Source of the DNA: Ophiura sarsii
Lineage: Eukaryota; Echinodermata; Ophiuroidea; Amphilepidida; Ophiuridae
Direction of reading: 5' to 3'
NCBI GenBank assembly: GCA_035610835.1
Contig: CM069447.1
Span: forward strand, 61,077,048 to 61,141,047
DNA length: 64,000 bases
In this document: piece after piece, positions 12,640 to 24,616 of the stretch
How positions within the stretch are numbered: the first letter of the stretch is position 1
Layout: every line of letters starts with the position of its first letter
Made by a program: the position numbers and the translations under genes
Notes under the pieces: model-generated
Told to the model about the DNA's origin: nothing
What the model saw: the letters and a program-made list of their open reading frames with translations, nothing else
Database searches by the model: none

Positions 12640-13164
12640 GCTATGTGAACGCAATAACAAACAAAAGTAATATGGTTCAACATACCACTCTTCTCTAAAT
12701 GAAATGTTTAAAATGCTTTATATTTCTTAATCTTTGTAGTTTTAAGATAGTTTCTCGCTCAAAAGTTGATTATTTACTGTTAAAGAAAGTAATTCTGATT
12801 TAAATGTAACGAATAACACTACTTTTTGAAACAATTCTAGATATATTATATTTCGTTTGTACAGCATTTTGTCGATTTATGTGCACACTTTTACGACTTA
12901 GTATTGCATCATGGGCTTTTTGCCGGGCACGCGAGGACTTGGGAGCGAAGCGAGTCATGTGATTTTTGTCCAGGACAAACACTTGAGATGTACACGCCTC
13001 TCTAAGAATCGGTTCACAAAGTACGGGATTTGTTATTCGTTAAATCTAATCAATCATAGACTCATTTTATAGACAACAACACCGTGTTGAAAAACCCGTG
13101 TGTATTTAGGGAATAGTTGAATGAGAACTATATTTGGGTATAAAGCGCTGAGGATTTCAGGATA

Positions 13165-13236
13165 ATCGAAATAGCTCAGTTGGTAAAGATTAGGACTCTC
13201 AATCAGCAGGCCGTACGTTCGAATCTTTGTGGCGGT
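13165..13236 (+). tRNA. tRNA-like sequence, degenerate
   Basis: Contains tagctcagttggtaaag (A box) and cgttcgaatc (B-box-like), with an anticodon-arm-like gactctcaatc between. Stems are broken. It is a tRNA-derived remnant with no reliable anticodon. Confidence 0.4.
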
Positions 13237-14142
13237 TTATATTCCTTGTGCTCTATGCTTAGAGCGGTCGAGTCTGGGTAGAGGTCGGTTAGGGTTTTAA
13301 GTATGCCGAAATATAATATTTATTATTGTTCTCTCATTATACGTCCGTTCGGGGTTTTCATTTATATTGACATAATTTTAACGTTATTTATTTATTTTGT
13401 ATTTACTTTCTTAATTGTTGATGTTTATTTAATTATTTATCAATCAATTAATTATAAATAGGCCTTAATATACTATTTTATTGATATAATTATTAATCTA
13501 TATATTATTTATTTACATTAATTACTTAATTTCTTCATATTTATTATTTATTTATTATTGATTAGGTCACGTTCAGAGTGTATGCAACATTCTTAAATAG
13601 TCTAAAAACGCAGAAAAATGACACTATTTAGGGTAGTAAGATTCATAATGCTACTTGATTACACACATTATGCCTATACCAGAAAACAATAACACGTTGT
13701 ATGTTTAATGGCTCCCATATTGTTTAGTATTCAATGATAACATTATCCATGCTTGTACCAGGGCACTACCAAAACCCTATTGTATATTTCACGGACATAA
13801 ATTATGCTAATGAGCTCATTAAATGACGTCACTCACATCATCGGGTTTTGCCGATGATTGAAATCCGTTGATTGAAATTCTAGGTCGAGTAAAATGATGT
13901 TCTTATTTGTTGTCTGTGAGCTTTTCTGATTTTTTTCCCGTATTGGAGTATTTTTTTTATTGAAAATAGACAGTTCAAATTAAACGTTGGTTCCAAGTTC
14001 AAGTAACAGCACATGTATTAAAGGCGACAGCAAAGGCAATATGCAAGCAACATTTGAGAAAAAACGATGCCCGACTTTGCAAGAAAGTGTACGGGGAAGT
14101 GTACGGGTGAACATGACAAACCAAAACAGCCTAGTAATAATC

Positions 14143-14159
14143 ACCTCCGTGGCGCAATT

Positions 14160-14199
<40 letters not shown>

Positions 14200-14216
14200 G
14201 AGTCCAGCCGGGGGCG
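14143..14216 (+). tRNA. tRNA-Asn (GTT), possibly functional
   Basis: A near-canonical cloverleaf. The acceptor cctccg pairs with cggggg, with only the first A-C position mismatched. The D arm is ggcgcaattggttagcgc. The anticodon arm ttcggctgttaaccgaa has loop ctgttaa and anticodon GTT. The variable loop is aggtt, and the T arm ggtggttcgagtccagc has one mismatch. The two mismatches may mean early decay. It lies 1.1 kb inside the right end of a TIR element and could be cargo or a resident gene into which TIR sequence was duplicated. Confidence 0.8.
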
Positions 14217-15439
14217 TTGTTACTTTTTGCATTTAATGCAGATCGACAAATCACAGTAAAAATATAATATTGACAAAATCACAGACCACTTACACAAAAA
14301 TCGCATCTGCGCATGCTCCTGTCGCGATCGAAATCTACCACGCAAGCAATGAGAGAGTTTTCATAGTGCAGGGAGGTGTCATTGACACCTCCCTGCTTAC
14401 TCTAAAATCATCCACGGCTGAACAATAGTCTTTAAAGGCCACTTCAAGGAGGATTATTCTTATGACGTTAACGAGTGGATTACAATAAGCCTAGCAATGA
14501 ATAGGCGGCTACAAACATATTGTTTGAGGAGTGTCGCGATTAGCCTCTATCACCTGCCATGATAAAACCTGGCACTTGTACCCCGGGGGGGGGGGGGGGG
14601 CACTCAACTTTTTTGGGGGTAGGGGTGTGCCGCCCAGGGTCTCAAAAAGGGGGCTAAAGAACTGAACTGAGTGGATTTTATGACGAAAAATAGGGTCTTA
14701 GGAACTGATTTTTTCCCCAAAAAATAGGTCTTGAGAACTGGCCTATAGTTAAATTTTCGATTTATTTTGGTTTAAGAACGCAACATTTTCGAAAAATTGG
14801 GGCTTTGGAACACAAAATTGGTGCTTTGGAACGCAACATTTCGCGATTTTTGAATTTTCAATGAAAATGGGGTCTTAAGAACTGATGCAGGCTCAAAGGG
14901 GGGGGGGGGGGGCGGGGGGGGGGGGGGGTCATAAGAACTAGCAGCAGAGGGTGAAAAAGGGGGTCTTCAGCGCGGCACCTAACTATATCCTTTTCAAATG
15001 TCAGTGCCCCCCCCCGGGACTTGTACTAGAAACCCGATAGGTGTACAATCTGGCAAATGGGTCGCTCTCTACGTCACAACAGGGGGTCGGGTGAACACTG
15101 GTCAGCTTAATAACACAATCTTCCTCGCGCTTTCATGTGTCTGCTTCACTAATTGGGCCATCAAGAGTACTACAATAGTTCTATTGTTAACGCCAGATAA
15201 GTAGAGAGGTTTCTAGTTAATCACCGATCTTTTTCCGATGCTTTTAACAATAGAACGAAATACCGTTGGAAAAGCGCTTTTAAATCGCTAGAAAAACAAT
15301 TTAAAAGCACTGAGAGTTTGGATATGGACCCTTAATCAACAATTGGAAGTTAGGCAAACTGTACTTTTTCGGAATCCTTGTGCTCAGTCGAACAATTTGC
15401 TATATTTTATACCTTAATTAAAGCAATTTGGATTTGTGG

Positions 15440-15815
15440 GCCCCCCCCCTTATCTAAAATTAAAGCATTCGCAAAGCACTCGTATTGTTGTCAAAAGCCC
15501 TCAAACGAATGCTATATTAACCACTATATACAACTACTATAGGTATGCCTTCATATGCTTTCGTGTATCAGAAAAACCGCTAAATAACCCTCGAGTGCTT
15601 TATAGCATTCGCAAAGCCCTCGAATAGCCATCCTCAGAGCCGAAAAATGTAAATGAGCTTAGCTTTCGAATACTTTTGACCACTATTGAATGCGAATGCT
15701 GAATAGTGGTTGAAACATTAATACCATTCGAGGGCTTTTATAGCATTCAGAAATCCCTTCGTTATAGCCCTCGACCACTATTGTATGCACTCGACCACTA
15801 TTGTAGTAGTGCTTG
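15440..15815. repeat. Cluster of short words ACCACTAT / GCATTCG / GCCCTCGA
   Basis: The words accactat or atagtggt, agcattcg or cgaatgct, and gccctcga recur many times in both orientations, without a fixed period. The same three words recur at 19940-20200. It is a cryptically simple, self-similar sequence. Confidence 0.6.
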
Positions 15816-16936
15816 CTGAAATGTTTGTTGCATTGTATTGAGGTCACAGGGTTTTGTCAATCCCTATCCAACCACAACAGACCTAAAATCTGTAACATAA
15901 ATAAACTTCATTGCTTAAATTCTGTCCATGCCAAATAAAATTGATACACACACACCCACATTGTAGTATAGATAAAATATAAATCAGACAGATTGTGCTC
16001 ATCTGGTACAACATACATGTCCCACACCAGATCAAATATGCATGTGTGAAAGTCTTATTTTACATTACTGGATAACAATTAAACTGATCAGCCTAATATG
16101 ATGTGCAAAATTTAAAGGTTTGCAAACAAATTGTCTTTATAAGCTTATACTAACTATATTATAAGGCACCATGTCACTACTGAGAAGTACGTTCAGATCG
16201 CGTTTTTCGATCGTCTGTTACACGTTTTTCGTTTTCGCCCAGATTCGGGTAGCGGTATGGTGTAGCAGTCCCAAGTATGCAAATGAGCTCACTGAATACA
16301 ATGTCATGCTCTACCACACATCTACCCCTCTATTCGTCTCTCAATCGATTCACCTTTGTATTGTGATCATTCATCGAAATCCAATTAAATGATATCAAAG
16401 TATTATTAAATAGTTATATGCCAATTTCACAACGATGATTCACGCGGTTTCACCGCCAATAAACGGCGATATATGTTGTCTTTATCATTAACAATGCTTG
16501 AAGTGATGTTGATCTGTAATGGTTACTGAGTATACAAGCGTCTTTGTATTGTATTGTGTTCCGTTTAGCTTTGAGTGTCTTTATTTTGCCGACCTTTAGC
16601 TTTGTTATATATAAAGTTAAACGTTTAACGTGTTCGCCGTCGGACAAGTTTAATCTGTCAAGCTTTCGTCAGGATTAGCTCTGACTTCTCAGGACCAAAT
16701 TATTATAATATTAAACAAAAATCAGAGATTGCCACGAATACCCGTCGTAAAAGCCTATCTCACAATTTAGCTTTGTTGTTGACTTGTAGTATCGTAATTT
16801 ACGGAAATGGTTCTCTATGCTCACGACCGGCAGACGGCTATTAAAATGGGCAAGCAAGTATTATAGTATAGTAGGCCTACAGGCTATAGGCTAAAGTACT
16901 TATACGGGGGATTTCATAAAAGCATGGCGCATTTAA
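15816..16936. other. Gene-free stretch
   Basis: No gene or repeat family recognised. Short open frames (for example 16171-16392) have no known motif. Confidence 0.4.
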
Positions 16937-17440
16937 TAATAATAATAATGGTAATTTATAAAGCGCCGGTATCCGCCGCAAGCGACGCTCATGGCGCTTC
17001 TCTGCATAACAACCAAAATAACATAAACACGAATAGGAACAAAGATGAGGAGAGTCACATCAAGCAAATGCTTCAGAGTACAAATATGTCTTCAAGTTTT
17101 TCTTAAAAATATGTACAGAGTTTGACAGTTTCACATATTCAGGCAAGCTATTCCATAGTTTCGGTGCTGCGACTTGAAAACTTCGCTGTCCCCACTGATG
17201 TTTAGCCAATGTTTCCTGAAGAAGACTTTGTTTTGAAGAGCGTAGCCCGCGATGCCCTGGCACATATGGTTGAACAAGTTCTGTTAAATAAGAAGGAGCT
17301 GCATCATGTAAGATTTTGAAAATAATAAGACATATCTTGTATTTCAGTCTCTGTTCAATTGGAAGCCAGTGTAGGTCCGCTAATACAGGAGTTATATGAT
17401 CTGTTCTCTTAGTATATGTAATAATTTACCCCGGCATACA
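16937..17440 (-). mobile_element. CR1/L2-type LINE 3' fragment
   Basis: On the minus strand the frame opens near 17438 with TDHITPVLADLHWLP, then RLKYKICLIIFKILHDAAPS, LRSS, and WGQRSFQVAAPKLWNSLP, ending at 17060. This is the C-terminal tail after the reverse transcriptase in CR1/L2-like non-LTR retrotransposons. A 3' untranslated region with gcgctttataaattacc follows and ends in an (ATT)n tail at 16937-16950. Everything upstream is missing (5' truncation), the usual outcome of target-primed insertion. Not functional. Confidence 0.85.
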
Positions 17441-18675
17441 TTGTAGCACTAGATCGCCTAGTCGGGGCTGTAGCTCTCGGCCGGGCAACTTTGATCGTCT
17501 GCATAGTAGTAGTAGGCCCGTTAATCTCGGTGATCTGCACTACTAAGTGTTGAAAATGGCTGAAATTTTATGTGAAAGTTATCATTTCAATTTTCTTTTA
17601 CGCTAATGAAATACCGGTATACAACTTTTATTATAATAAAAACAAAAAGAATTGGGCCTATTCAAAAATATTGAAAAATTACGAAATATCGCGTTCAAAT
17701 GATATCATCTTCAGTGTTTATGTCCCGTTTACGCGAACTCCTGATTAATTTCACTTCCGGGAACTCATCCTCACGAACTAAAAGTAAATCTACACCGGAA
17801 AATGTTGCATGAGAACATTTCAAATTGAGATCGCAAATCTTCGGAAAAACAGGTCATATCACGTGGAGTAGTCGCGTTGCCTGCGTTCTTCCCAACAGTT
17901 GAGGACGTACATACGGTACATCACTAATTCGGCCCCCATAGACTTTACGTGCTTTGCATAGCAGGCTGTGTTCAAATCACTGTAACTTGAGTTAGCTCGC
18001 GAAGAATTCTATAAATAAATAAATAATAGGGGACCAGTGCTTTATACGCTCGGCTAACTCCAATCAATAGCATAGACCCGTCGCATATTTTGCGATGCCA
18101 TATTTTGACTAGGAAGTACGAAAAATGTCTAAGTTCTCACTTTTAATTGAGAAATACCCTTTGTTTTTAGTAAATTAATCTCTTCACAAGCGCAAGTCTA
18201 TCGCTTTCGGATATGTGCTGCACTGAATAGCGATGTTTGAGTGATCATACTTGTAAGAGATTGGTACTTCCATATATGGTATTTCCCCAGACTGATTATA
18301 TTTATTAATTCGCAACGCACGTGGTATCTGTTTCTAGTCGGCCCGTTCATATAGCGGCAAATGTCGATCTGTACATTTACATGTATATAAATTGGTAGTG
18401 TAGAAACTGCACGAAACATTTGATCAAAATAGATGACGTCATGTCATAATATTATGTCGTAATGGCGCTGTCGAAATAATTTAATGGGGGTGCTCCGGTG
18501 TGGGTATTTAATATATAAACTAAATAATGGATTGGTAAATTTGGTATTGGTAATTTTAAGATTAAAACGTTGCACCGCAGCAATTTGTATACAGAGACTC
18601 AGGAATTTAAATGTATGTGTTGAAATAAAATATTTATAAGCTGTCGATTTAATTTCCATTTTGATGGTTTTTGAG
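17441..18675. other. Gene-free stretch
   Basis: AT-rich DNA with no recognisable coding or RNA feature. Any transcripts here could not be predicted from sequence alone. Confidence 0.4.
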
Positions 18676-18878
18676 CGGACAAATCAGCGATGACAGAACT
18701 ACCTTGATACAAATGGAACAGTCCCAGAAACGGTCTATTCTTGTTGGCGGAAAGTTTACCGTGAGAGTGAATGGTGGTGGTTTAAAAAGCAGGATTCAAA
18801 TGGCAAAGAAACTGACCCTCCCGAATAAAAGTACGATAGATGGATGGAAGAGATCTTTTGATCCCAAAGGCGAGTGAA
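18676..18878 (+). CDS. Candidate 3'-terminal coding exon, unknown protein
   Basis: I do not recognise the product. A T-rich tract ending gatggtttttgag at 18675 could be a splice acceptor (phase 2). The open frame then runs about 67 codons to TGA at 18876. It includes DDRTTLIQMEQSQKRSILVG and ends KSTIDGWKRSFDPKGE. Its composition is protein-like: basic, with few repeated residues. An AATAAA lies at about 19168. No partner exons were found upstream in the window. It could equally be a chance frame. Confidence 0.25.
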
Positions 18879-19340
18879 TGGTGACGGAGGAGAAGGACAG
18901 GTATATCATAAAGATCCATTGCAGCTTTAATATGCCGCGAGCACAGACCAAGCCTTAAATATGGGAAAAACACAAAGAAACGACACATATAACCTCTTGA
19001 GTAGTGTAGGCCTACTGTAATTATTATTATAATTGTTGATAATGCTGTTGAAATTTTAATCATGTTTGTGATGTATAAATTATGTTGTTGTCACTTTTGT
19101 TCCATGACTTATAGAATCTTGAAATAGTATCAACACACTTCTATAAGAACCCAATGCCTGGGGCTCAATAAAAAATATGTCCTATTGAATATTAGATCAA
19201 CGCCCCAATTCAACAACACACCCTATCCTACACAACCCCACTGCAGGTTAACCCAACAGTAATATGTTATTAAAGTTCGGCTGCATTGCAAATTGTGTAC
19301 TCGGTTGTAACATGGTTGTAGCTATACTAGTGCTGAACCA
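18879..19340. other. Gene-free stretch
   Basis: AT-rich, with an AATAAA word near 19168 that might serve the candidate exon before it. Otherwise nothing recognised. Confidence 0.4.
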
Positions 19341-19344
19341 TGTT

Positions 19345-19500
19345 TTTTTTTTTGGGGGGGGGGGGGGCAAGCAGGGGGGGGGGGGGGGGCAAGCAGGGGG
19401 GGCAAGGGTTCCAAGTGGAGGGGCTCCCGCCCGCCCCCCCCCACCCCCGCTGGTTACCAACGTGAGATGCTCCCGCTTGCCCCCCCCCCCCACGCACGTT
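19345..19500 (+). repeat. Poly-G interspersed repeat, copy 1
   Basis: Long G runs are followed by caagggttccaagtggaggg, gctcccgcccgcccc and cgctggttaccaacgtgaga. An inverted copy lies at 19735-19815. Same family as 33765-33860. Confidence 0.6.
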
Positions 19501-19734
19501 GATACTTCTGGATTATTTTTAATGGTTTGCAGCTGTTTCTGTCGTTTCAGCATTCTGTCTTTTATACCTGCCGTATTACTTAGGGCCTAAGTCTATAATT
19601 TATTTTGTCTAACTCAAAAAAGTAAAAATAAAATGTGCGCCATTTTTATTACCTAAAAAATTGCTACTCAAAAATTATGAATTGCTACCCAGGTCAAAAT
19701 GTGCATAGCAGTTTTTGCTACGCAAATATAATGT

Positions 19735-19815
19735 CGAACATCTCACGTTGGTAACCAACGGGGGTGGGGGGGGGGGGGGTGGCGGGGCGGGAGCCCCTCC
19801 ACTTGGAACCCTCGA
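19735..19815 (-). repeat. Poly-G interspersed repeat, inverted copy 2
   Basis: Reads catctcacgttggtaaccaa, then a G run, gcgggagcccctccacttgg and aaccc. This is the reverse complement of the unit at 19390-19475. The two copies enclose 240 bp and could fold into a large stem. Confidence 0.6.
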
Positions 19816-19939
19816 AAAGAAACCAAAATATCCAACATTTATGCTCCACAACCTACTGCCATGATCACAGCTACTCCAACAATAACAAATTTGAAATAGA
19901 TCACCAACTGCCAGTTGGTGATCATGTGACATATATGCA

Positions 19940-20200
19940 AATTAGTGAACCACTATTGATATAGAACCACTATCCATATCTATCAACCATCATTGATATC
20001 AATAGCATTCATGCGACCACTTTGAGCAACCACTATCAGCTCTCGAATACTATTTCAGCTAAACAAACCACTATTAGATACCCATTTTAGCACTCAGCAA
20101 ACCGCTAAAAGTGCTCGAGTGCTAAGACACCTGTAAAACCACTATAATAGCCCTCGACCACTTCATGAATGCTTTGTGAGGGCTGTTATAGCATTCGAGT
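19940..20200. repeat. Second cluster of ACCACTAT / GCATTCGAG words
   Basis: Contains many accactat words, agccctcgacca, gcattcgag and gctcgagtgc, like the cluster at 15440-15815. There is no fixed period. The function is unknown. Confidence 0.55.
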
Positions 20201-20462
20201 TGGGCAAGGGCCTGTATGTGGCCATTTTGGATGTTGCTGTCTCCTGGGAGTTCCCAACACTTTTGCGAGGGATGGAGGCTATTTTTTTCTAAAAGGTCCA
20301 TAGAATTGAAATAAATCCTCAAACCTTACTAGCCAAGAATGGTCATGATTTGAGGTTTTTGACCTAACTATATCAACCATAACACCCTTTTTTCCAATTA
20401 TCCTGTATGAGGACGCTTTGTGAATAGGCTTGTTGCCATTTAAATTAAAGAAATCAAAAGGG

Positions 20463-20850
20463 GGTTATTATTACAGAGCATTTATAAGGCGCTTTTCCAA
20501 AAAAAAGATCAAAGCGCCGTACACAATACAAATAACAACATTATAAAATATTAAAAAGATACGATCAAAGTACACAGTTAAAGTATTTTAAAAATACAAC
20601 AAGTATATAGAATACAAATACCAAGAATATAGATACATTAATGTAAAAACGGGCAATAATAGAGCCAATAGGCCATGTAAAGTGATGAAAAACAAATTAC
20701 TCTGATGGAAACAGCTAGTGAGTTTTTAGCATCTTTTTATAAGTATGAACGCTACAGGCATTGCGAATAAAAATGGGGAGGTCATTCCATAGCTTAGGGC
20801 CTAAGTGGGAAAATGCTGTTTTGCCTATTGCACGTTTGTTAGCATTATAT
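20463..20850 (+). repeat. LINE-tail-like dispersed repeat
   Basis: It starts with ttattattacagagcattta, then taaggcgcttttcc and caaagcgccgtaca, wording typical of CR1/L2-type LINE 3' regions. Further on it reads gaggtcattccatagcttag. There is no readable protein. The right end is approximate. Confidence 0.4.
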
Positions 20851-21145
20851 ACATGCTTTAGGAAATTAAAGGGGGATTATAACTTTTTTTTGTAAATATT
20901 TCAAACCATTTCTGTTTTTTTGATCAATGTTATTATACGCCCATGGTCCCCTTAAAGATAAACTTCTGAAAACTGACAATTCAGCAATGTGTTACCCTTC
21001 TTTTAGGCGCCTGCTTGCAGTAGACTTTTGTTACCTTGATTTTTTTCCAAAAATCGAGGTTCTGTATCTCTGCCGTTTCTTTCCTCTTCTTCCACCTCTT
21101 CTTCCTCCTCTTCTTTCTTTGTTTCTTTCCTCAAACCCACCTATA
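20851..21145. other. Gene-free spacer
   Basis: Contains a pyrimidine-rich run (cctcttcttccacctcttct) at 21083-21115. No gene. Confidence 0.4.
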
Positions 21146-22290
21146 AAATGCATCTCCTCCTACATCTTACATGCTACAATCACCAGACTTGGTCAGTAGA
21201 ACCCCCACCTAACTTTCATATAGGGTGTTCACGGTTTGGGGTCAAAGGTCACACAGGGGTCACTAGAGGTCAAAAGGTGATTTTCACTTAAAACGCATTT
21301 GCAATTTAGTGAAATGACCTAGGATCGTCAAAATTGGTCCACATATTCCTTATGACCGTACGCATATATAATATTTCGGTTTTTAAATTAAAAATCATTT
21401 GGGGTCACTAGGGGTCAAAATGTAAATTTTCAATTCGATTACTTAAAATGCATCTTGTCTCAGAGGAAATGACTCATGACCTTCACAATTGGTCAAAAGT
21501 TTCCTTGGGTCCATGCACATATAGGGTGTTCAGCGATTAAAAGTGACATGTCATACGGGGTCATTGAACTTTACAGGGGTAAAAGTTAAGACATGCTCCG
21601 ATTTGGACCGGGTTTGTTGCATCTTGTTTGGTTTGATGAGCCAATAAAATAAATAAATCATATTGACCAGGTCAAAGGTCAAAAAGTGGACACTAGGGGT
21701 CAAAATGTTAATTTTCACTTATATTACTTAAAATGCTTCTCTTCCTACAGTTTACATGCTATAATCACCAGACTTGGTCAGTAGAACCCCCCACCTAACC
21801 TTCATATAGGGTGTTCACAGTTTGGGGTCAAAGGTCACACAGGGTCACACGGGGTCAAAAAGTGACTTTCACTTAAAACGCTCTTTCAATTTAGTGAAAT
21901 GACCTAGGATCGTCAGAATCGGTCAACATATTCCTTATGATCGTACGCATATAATAGTTCGATTTTTAAAATGAAAAATTATTTGGGGTCCCTAGGGGTC
22001 AAAATGTAAATTTTCAATTCGATCACTTAAAATGCATCTTGTCTCAGAGGAAATGACTTATGACCTTCATAATTGGTCAAAAGATTCCTTGGGTCGATGC
22101 ACATATAGGGTGTTCAGCGATTAAAAAGTGACATATCATACGGGGTCACTAGGGGTCATTGAACTTTACAGGGGTAAAAATTAAGACATGCTTCCTCCGA
22201 TTTGGACCGGGTTTATTGCATCTTGTTCAGATTGATAAGCCAAGAAAATAAGTCAATCATAATAACCAGGTCAAAGGTCAAGAAGAGGTC
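21146..22290. repeat. Tandem duplication of ~583 bp, rich in AGGTCA half-sites
   Basis: Copy 1 is about 21146-21728 and copy 2 about 21729-22290; both share aatcaccagacttggtcagt, catatagggtgttcac and ggtcaaaggtcacac. Direct repeats of the AGGTCA type with 1-bp spacing occur at 21238-21251, 21669-21681 (exact aggtcaaaggtca), 21825-21837 and 22268-22280 (exact). Such DR1 elements are bound by HNF4 and RXR partner receptors in animals. Binding here is only a possibility. Confidence 0.8.
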
Positions 22291-24158
22291 ACAAGGAAGA
22301 AGGTAATTTGGTTTTATTCTGCAAAGATATCCGGGTACAGGGTATCCTAAAGGTATTGATACATATTTAAAGTTATCTTTCGGTAAAATATTTCGCAGTA
22401 TCAAACAGGGCTACTTTCCCAGAAAGAAATCGTGGATCGCATACAAAAATCGCAAGATAAAATAATCTTTAAAAAAATAGTTTAATAAAAACAAAATCAA
22501 ATAAAAAGATGTCCATTGACCTAACTGGACCTGTGGGGGTCATTCACTTGATAAGATTCCCAAATTGTTAACAAAAAAGTCCCTAATTTCCCTTCCTGAA
22601 TCGCCCTTTTCTACCAGACAATATTCCGACGGGTAATAAATAAAGCAAAGCAAATCGTCTTTTGGAGACATTCGGCTTTATTTTACCCCTCCATGGTCAG
22701 ATGGGTTATTATGTTTTTATAATTACTTAGGGGTGTTAATGACTGTGGATCTATATGTGTGTTTGGGCGAAAAAGGTGCCACGATTCAATAATTCCAAGC
22801 TTATCAACGTCAAATTATTGATAATTTTTAGATGGAATCCCGACGCCATCCCCCTTGCCCACGCCATTCCCCCTTGCTGCCCCCGCCATTCCCCTCGCCC
22901 CGCCCCAATCAGCTCAAGACCCATCTTCCCCCACCATGCCAACTAATTATTTCTTTTCCCCCAGCTTTGGTTTTTCCTCACAAAAATGAAGATGCTGACG
23001 TCCCCACTGGCTATATCACTCTTCCGGGTCTTCCGGTCTGTAATTTGATATGGCTCTTCCAAACGGCTTTCCATAACATTTCCCATAGGAAACCCTTTCT
23101 TCACTACCTCTCTCCCTTCCGATCGCTCCCTTCAATTAATTACACAAGGTAATCATATATGATATACTACTCATTTATACGAAAGTGCCGTTTTAATATA
23201 GTTCTGAACACTTTTCGTCTGCATTTTGGCAACAAAGATAATCGTATCAGAATAATTATACAAGTTTTCTCAATATAAATATGTTTTCAACGTCAAATTG
23301 TGAATTATTTTACAGTAGATATAAAACTATCAAAAGTTTTGGGACACCTTAAACTATCTTAATGTAAGACTACGAAAGTACAAATCTACTAGGAGTACGT
23401 TCAGAAACAACTCCAAAACCGAAAAGAGTGACAGTTCATTACTAAAGAGTCATACATAATCTCACTCTTTCAGGTGTTTTTATGATTATGTACTACAGAT
23501 CCAAAAGAGTCCTACAATTGGAGTATGTATCTTGAGTGGTAGGATCACTCTTATAGAGTGCCTCAATTTACTCTCAGCCTTTAATATTCCCTCCAGAACA
23601 CTAGATTTCCACTCATTCAAAGTAAGAGAAAATTGCAAACGTTCATAAACAATTTGCCCGCACATTATTTATTCTGAAACCACTTTGATTGTGATTTGCT
23701 GAAGATGGCTTGGCACCTAATAATACAATCATCTAGACCTTAGGATTACGAGTTCAAATCAGCAGATATATGTTTGATTTAGAGATAGGAAACGTTATTT
23801 AAGGCTGGTGTCAACCCTGTTTGGCGCCACTGTAACTTTTAAATGTACATAAAAGTATACATTTTTTTTGTAATGAAATGAGTCAGAGAATCCATTTTTG
23901 GTATCAAATTGTACAAAAATTAGTGATTTTTACATTTTTGCCCCAAAATCACCTTTTTGGCGCCACAAATTTTCAGACAACCTAACAATATCAGTTTTTG
24001 ATTAAAAATTCCAAAATTTCACCGCAATCATCTTAAGTCAATTATCTAGGATCGAGATTTGTTTCTGGGCTTAAAATTTGTTTGTTTTGTAAATATTGAC
24101 CAAAAAGTGCCCACAAAATGTTTTTTATCTCAAAAATCTAATTGTTGGCACTTTTTGA
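22291..24158. other. Gene-free stretch
   Basis: AT-rich sequence without any supported gene. A CCCC-rich stretch (22850-22940) gives overlapping open frames on both strands that look like composition artefacts. Confidence 0.4.
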
Positions 24159-24616
24159 CATGGAAAATCAAAACATATGTCTTAATCATAAAATGTAAAA
24201 TTAATCGATGAGTAACGTTCAATATTTCTTTAATAAATGAAAGTTTTAGGTCATTTTCAGAAAAAAACCAAAAACCATAAACATTTATGTTAAAAATATA
24301 TTTCTTCATTTAAATTCCAAATTTATTTTGATATATACTGTCAGCGTATACGCAGTTCTTCAAGTTACAAAAAACTGCGTGATTCTATGTGGTTTTGTTT
24401 TCCTTTTACAAGAGTTAAATTGCAGATCCATAGCGACATGAAAATTATGCAAATTTGATGTTAATGACGCTATTGTTTCAAAACTATTGACGCGAATTTT
24501 TGCAAATTTTACTGGCAGGCAATTGAAACTGTCGTTTTCAATATTAGCCCCAAAATTCCAATGTGTACCGTAATTGCCGGTTCCCCCATTGGAACGGTGA
24601 AATCTGCTCTCCTACA
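24159..24616. repeat. Dispersed repeat, copy A (partner 37339-37797)
   Basis: It matches 37339-37797 in the same orientation over ~458 bp, from catggaaaatcaaaacatat to ggtgaaatctgctctccta, with scattered substitutions. No coding content and no TIR. Family unknown. Confidence 0.85.

Larger units (their letters stand above)
11184..15331. mobile_element. PIF/Harbinger-like element with long TIRs and tRNA-like cargo
   Basis: Bases 11184-11404 are repeated in inverse at 15111-15331 with few differences. The outer tips read gggtccatatccaaactc on both sides, and TTA flanks each end (11181-11183 and 15332-15334). A TTA duplication with a ggg tip is characteristic of the PIF/Harbinger superfamily. 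No DDE transposase or Myb-like gene is readable in the 4.1 kb, so it appears non-autonomous. The interior is AT-rich and carries four tRNA-like segments, plus long poly-G tracts at 14584-14600 and 14899-14930. Confidence 0.75.

Noticed and set aside
19248..19932. Proline/glycine-rich frames on both strands
   Set aside because: They are translations of poly-G/poly-C interspersed repeats, open on both strands because of composition.
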